Below, piece after piece: positions 62,093-64,000 of a stretch of DNA of 64,000 bases. This DNA comes from CAZJHX01 sp964545715 (GTDB lineage: Bacteria > Myxococcota_A > UBA9042 > GCA-2863065), in assembly GCA_964545715.1 (NCBI GenBank), contig CAZJHX010000016.1, positions 31,171 to 95,170 of the forward strand, written 5' to 3'. The translations under genes and the position numbers were made by a program. Position 1 is the stretch's first letter. Each line of letters starts with the position of its first letter. The notes beneath the pieces are model-generated. The model worked only from the letters and a program-made list of their open reading frames with translations. It was not told where the DNA came from and did no database searches.

Positions 62093-64000
62093 CTAGAGGT
62101 TGTCGATCCGCGTGGTGAACAGATAGTGCAGGTTGTCGGTGTCCTGCCCCGTCGCCGGATCGTCGATGTCGCGATAGATGACCCGCAGCCACTGCTCGCC
62201 GCTGAAGGGCGGGGCGGTCACGGTCCAGCGCGACAGCCACTGCATCGCCGTCGGATCGGCCATGACGACGCTCTTGTCCTTGGTGCAGTTGTAGAACAGG
62301 TGCTCTTTGGCGACCGAGTCGTACATGTGCACCCACGTGTCGTAGTTGAAGTGCTTCTGCTTGGTCGACGTGTAGAAGCGATCGCTGCCGGTCAGCGGCG
62401 AGTCGATCTGCGTCTGGCCGGTGATCACGTCCGTCATGGTCGTGCCCGTGAGCTTGGCCAGGCTGCGGGTGTTGTCCTCCAGCGTGTACGTGATCCAGAC
62501 CTGACCGTTTGTGTCCTTGAAGACCCGGTTGACCGACTTGATGCCGCTCTTGATCACGCCCCACGACGAGCTGCTCGAGTACCAGGCGATCGTGTACAGG
62601 TTGTCGGCCTTGCGATACTTGAACAGGTACCTGTTGGACGTGTCGCGGCTCTCGTACACGTAGCTGACCGGATACAGGTTTGAGATCTGGCCCTTCAAAT
62701 CGGTGGCCAGCGTGGACGAGATCTTCCCGCCGTCAAAGACGTACAGCCCGTTGTTGATGGACGCCAGGTTCCATGTGTTGTTCTGAAACACCGGGATGTA
62801 GCCGCCGGGCACCTTGGAGAAGATCGCCTTGACCGTCGTGGTGGTGCCGCTGACGTGATAGGCGTTCCATGTCTGCGGGCTGGACTCCTCCCGGATGAAG
62901 AAGAAGGCGCCTCGGCCGTAGTCCGGGCTGATCCGCGTGGAGTAGGACGACGACGTGAACGCGCCACAGTTCGGCGTCGGCACCACCAGATCGGTGTTCA
63001 CGTTGGTGCCGGTGCTCCAGATCAGGCGCCGCACGTAGATCGTCTGGACCTTGCCGCAGCTCCCGCTGAACGTGGGGTTCACGTGGATGCCGTAGGCCGC
63101 CTTGCCGTTGTCGGCGCCGACCGTCGAGACCACCAACTCAGACTCCCAGTCACGGTACGTGGTGTCGGCCAGACGGGACACGACAGCGCCGGTCGACGGC
63201 GTGTACTCGTCCATGTACATCTGGTATTTGCCGCCCGATGAAGGCGTCACGTAGTAGTTGATGTAGTACTTGCCCGCAGCCAGCTGAATGCGCCCGTTGA
63301 AGCTGTACGCTTTCTTGGTGAGCTTCACCTCTTTCAGCGTCGTCCCGTCCCACCGCGTCAACGTGTAGTAGTACGGCGACGAGGTCGTCGTCGCATGCCG
63401 CAGCCAGGTGGAGCCGTCCGTGCTGGCCACCAGATACGTCAGCTTGTTGACCCAGCCCGGGACCGTGTGCGTGGTGACGCCCGACTCGGTGACTACGTAC
63501 AGCTTCGGTGTGGACGTGCCCATCGGGATGGCCGCGATAAACGCCGTCTTGCGGTCCTTGGACCACTGGAACGACGCCGACGTCGTGAACCCCGACGCCT
63601 CCAGCGGGGTCAGCGTCTTGTTGGCGTACGTGTAGTACCAATAGGTTGTGCTGACGCCGCTCTGTTTGGCGAAGTACAGGATGGCCGTGTCGCCCACCAT
63701 GCCCGACACGTACGAGGACACGCCGCCGCCCAGCAGCTCTTTGAGCGAGCCGTCGATAAACTCGTAAAGCCCCATCAGCGTGCTGGTGCCGTCGTTGATG
63801 CGCGCGGTGATCAGCGTGGACAGCGCCGTGCCCGTGGACCCGTCGTTGATCTGAAGGCTGCCCGCGCTGCTCAGCAGCTGCATCTCGTTGCCGTTCTTCA
63901 CCGCGTAGACGCCGTCCGTCGCAAGCGACCCGTAGTAGGTGTCCACACCTGACAGGCCCCAACCGTCGGCGGTCGAGAACGCCGGCGAGTACAGCTCAAA
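62093..64000 (-). CDS. partial large beta-propeller-like protein
   Basis: The gene continues past the right edge; 635 codons are visible, the first being Phe at 63998-64000. The GTG at 63946 is internal, since the frame is open beyond it (ELYSPAFSTADGWG). Repeats of short strands with turns such as DGSTWLRHATTTS, NNGLYVFDGGKI and RVFKDTNGQVW, of 40-60 residues, suggest a beta-propeller. It is rich in Thr, Ser, Tyr and Trp. The N terminus, and any signal or lipobox, is outside the window. It ends six bases from the next lipoprotein start and is probably in its operon. Confidence 0.7.
   Translation of the reverse strand, partial: FELYSPAFSTADGWGLSGVDTYYGSLATDGVYAVKNGNEMQLLSSAGSLQINDGSTGTALSTLITARINDGTSTLMGLYEFIDGSLKELLGGGVSSYVSGMVGDTAILYFAKQSGVSTTYWYYTYANKTLTPLEASGFTTSASFQWSKDRKTAFIAAIPMGTSTPKLYVVTESGVTTHTVPGWVNKLTYLVASTDGSTWLRHATTTSSPYYYTLTRWDGTTLKEVKLTKKAYSFNGRIQLAAGKYYINYYVTPSSGGKYQMYMDEYTPSTGAVVSRLADTTYRDWESELVVSTVGADNGKAAYGIHVNPTFSGSCGKVQTIYVRRLIWSTGTNVNTDLVVPTPNCGAFTSSSYSTRISPDYGRGAFFFIREESSPQTWNAYHVSGTTTTVKAIFSKVPGGYIPVFQNNTWNLASINNGLYVFDGGKISSTLATDLKGQISNLYPVSYVYESRDTSNRYLFKYRKADNLYTIAWYSSSSSWGVIKSGIKSVNRVFKDTNGQVWITYTLEDNTRSLAKLTGTTMTDVITGQTQIDSPLTGSDRFYTSTKQKHFNYDTWVHMYDSVAKEHLFYNCTKDKSVVMADPTAMQWLSRWTVTAPPFSGEQWLRVIYRDIDDPATGQDTDNLHYLFTTRIDNL

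Overview
The window is high-GC DNA packed with genes on both strands, with overlapping stop/start codons and very few non-coding gaps. Its gene content points to a predatory or myxobacteria-like member of the former Deltaproteobacteria (Myxococcota or Bradymonadota type). The evidence is membrane-anchored Ser/Thr kinases with PEGA-like domains, many lipoproteins with low-complexity Asp/Val/Pro or Thr/Gly spacers, cysteine-rich and MopE-like surface proteins, orphan histidine kinases, a GH81 glucanase and a UGA-encoded selenoprotein. The assignment to that group is inference; no rRNA or tRNA gene is present to test it.

Layout. 0.1-5.6 kb: a coupled operon of a TPR membrane protein, an orphan LivJ-like binding lipoprotein and a Ser/Thr kinase, followed by an AlaX-type tRNA editing protein. 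5.6-8.2 kb: two tandem 51-bp hairpin units, then a di-iron protein and TetR regulator controlled from a 22-bp palindrome, then a TlpA-like lipoprotein whose active-site first cysteine is encoded by an in-frame UGA with a bacterial SECIS-like hairpin. 8.4-12.7 kb: a Cys-rich lipoprotein, a dienoyl-CoA isomerase-like protein and a thiolase-fold protein without catalytic cysteines. 12.8-16.6 kb: four genes sharing stop/start codons (YcaQ-type DNA glycosylase, C_GCAxxG redox protein, an RluA pseudouridine synthase fused to a cereblon-like CULT domain, and a cation/proton antiporter). 16.5-22.5 kb (minus): SspB, a membrane TPR peptidase, LarE, and a Ser/Thr kinase. 22.5-30.7 kb: threonine synthase, GH81 glucanase lipoprotein, cytosolic histidine kinase, CocE/NonD hydrolase, and a DnaK.

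30.8-36.2 kb: two convergent genes for large surface lipoproteins, with a 183-bp mobile-element remnant inserted exactly between their stop codons. It has terminal inverted repeats, a 6-bp target duplication and a 54-nt near-pure C tract. 36.3-43.1 kb: CapA-like protein, PucC-like MFS permease, orphan binding lipoprotein, and two histidine kinases. 43.1-49.1 kb (minus): a protein resembling cargo of contractile injection systems, an outer-membrane-barrel protein with a C-terminal HEPN-like domain, a TPR-zincin, and a lipoprotein carrying a Lon Ser-Lys protease domain. 49.3-53.8 kb: a Tex/S1-like protein, EF-P with two small partners, and a split RdgC-like pair. 53.8-64 kb: a decayed HUH transposase, DEDDh exonuclease, acyl-CoA ligase, Rrf2 regulator, small envelope proteins, HAD phosphatase, CAP-domain lipoprotein, L28 and lipoproteins of unknown function. 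The last gene runs off the right edge.

The most notable items are the RluA-CULT fusion, the Sec-containing lipoprotein, the barrel-HEPN fusion, the Lon-domain lipoprotein, and two operons in which a solute-binding lipoprotein without any ABC permease or ATPase is translationally coupled to a kinase. No CRISPR array, rRNA, tRNA or complete insertion sequence was seen.
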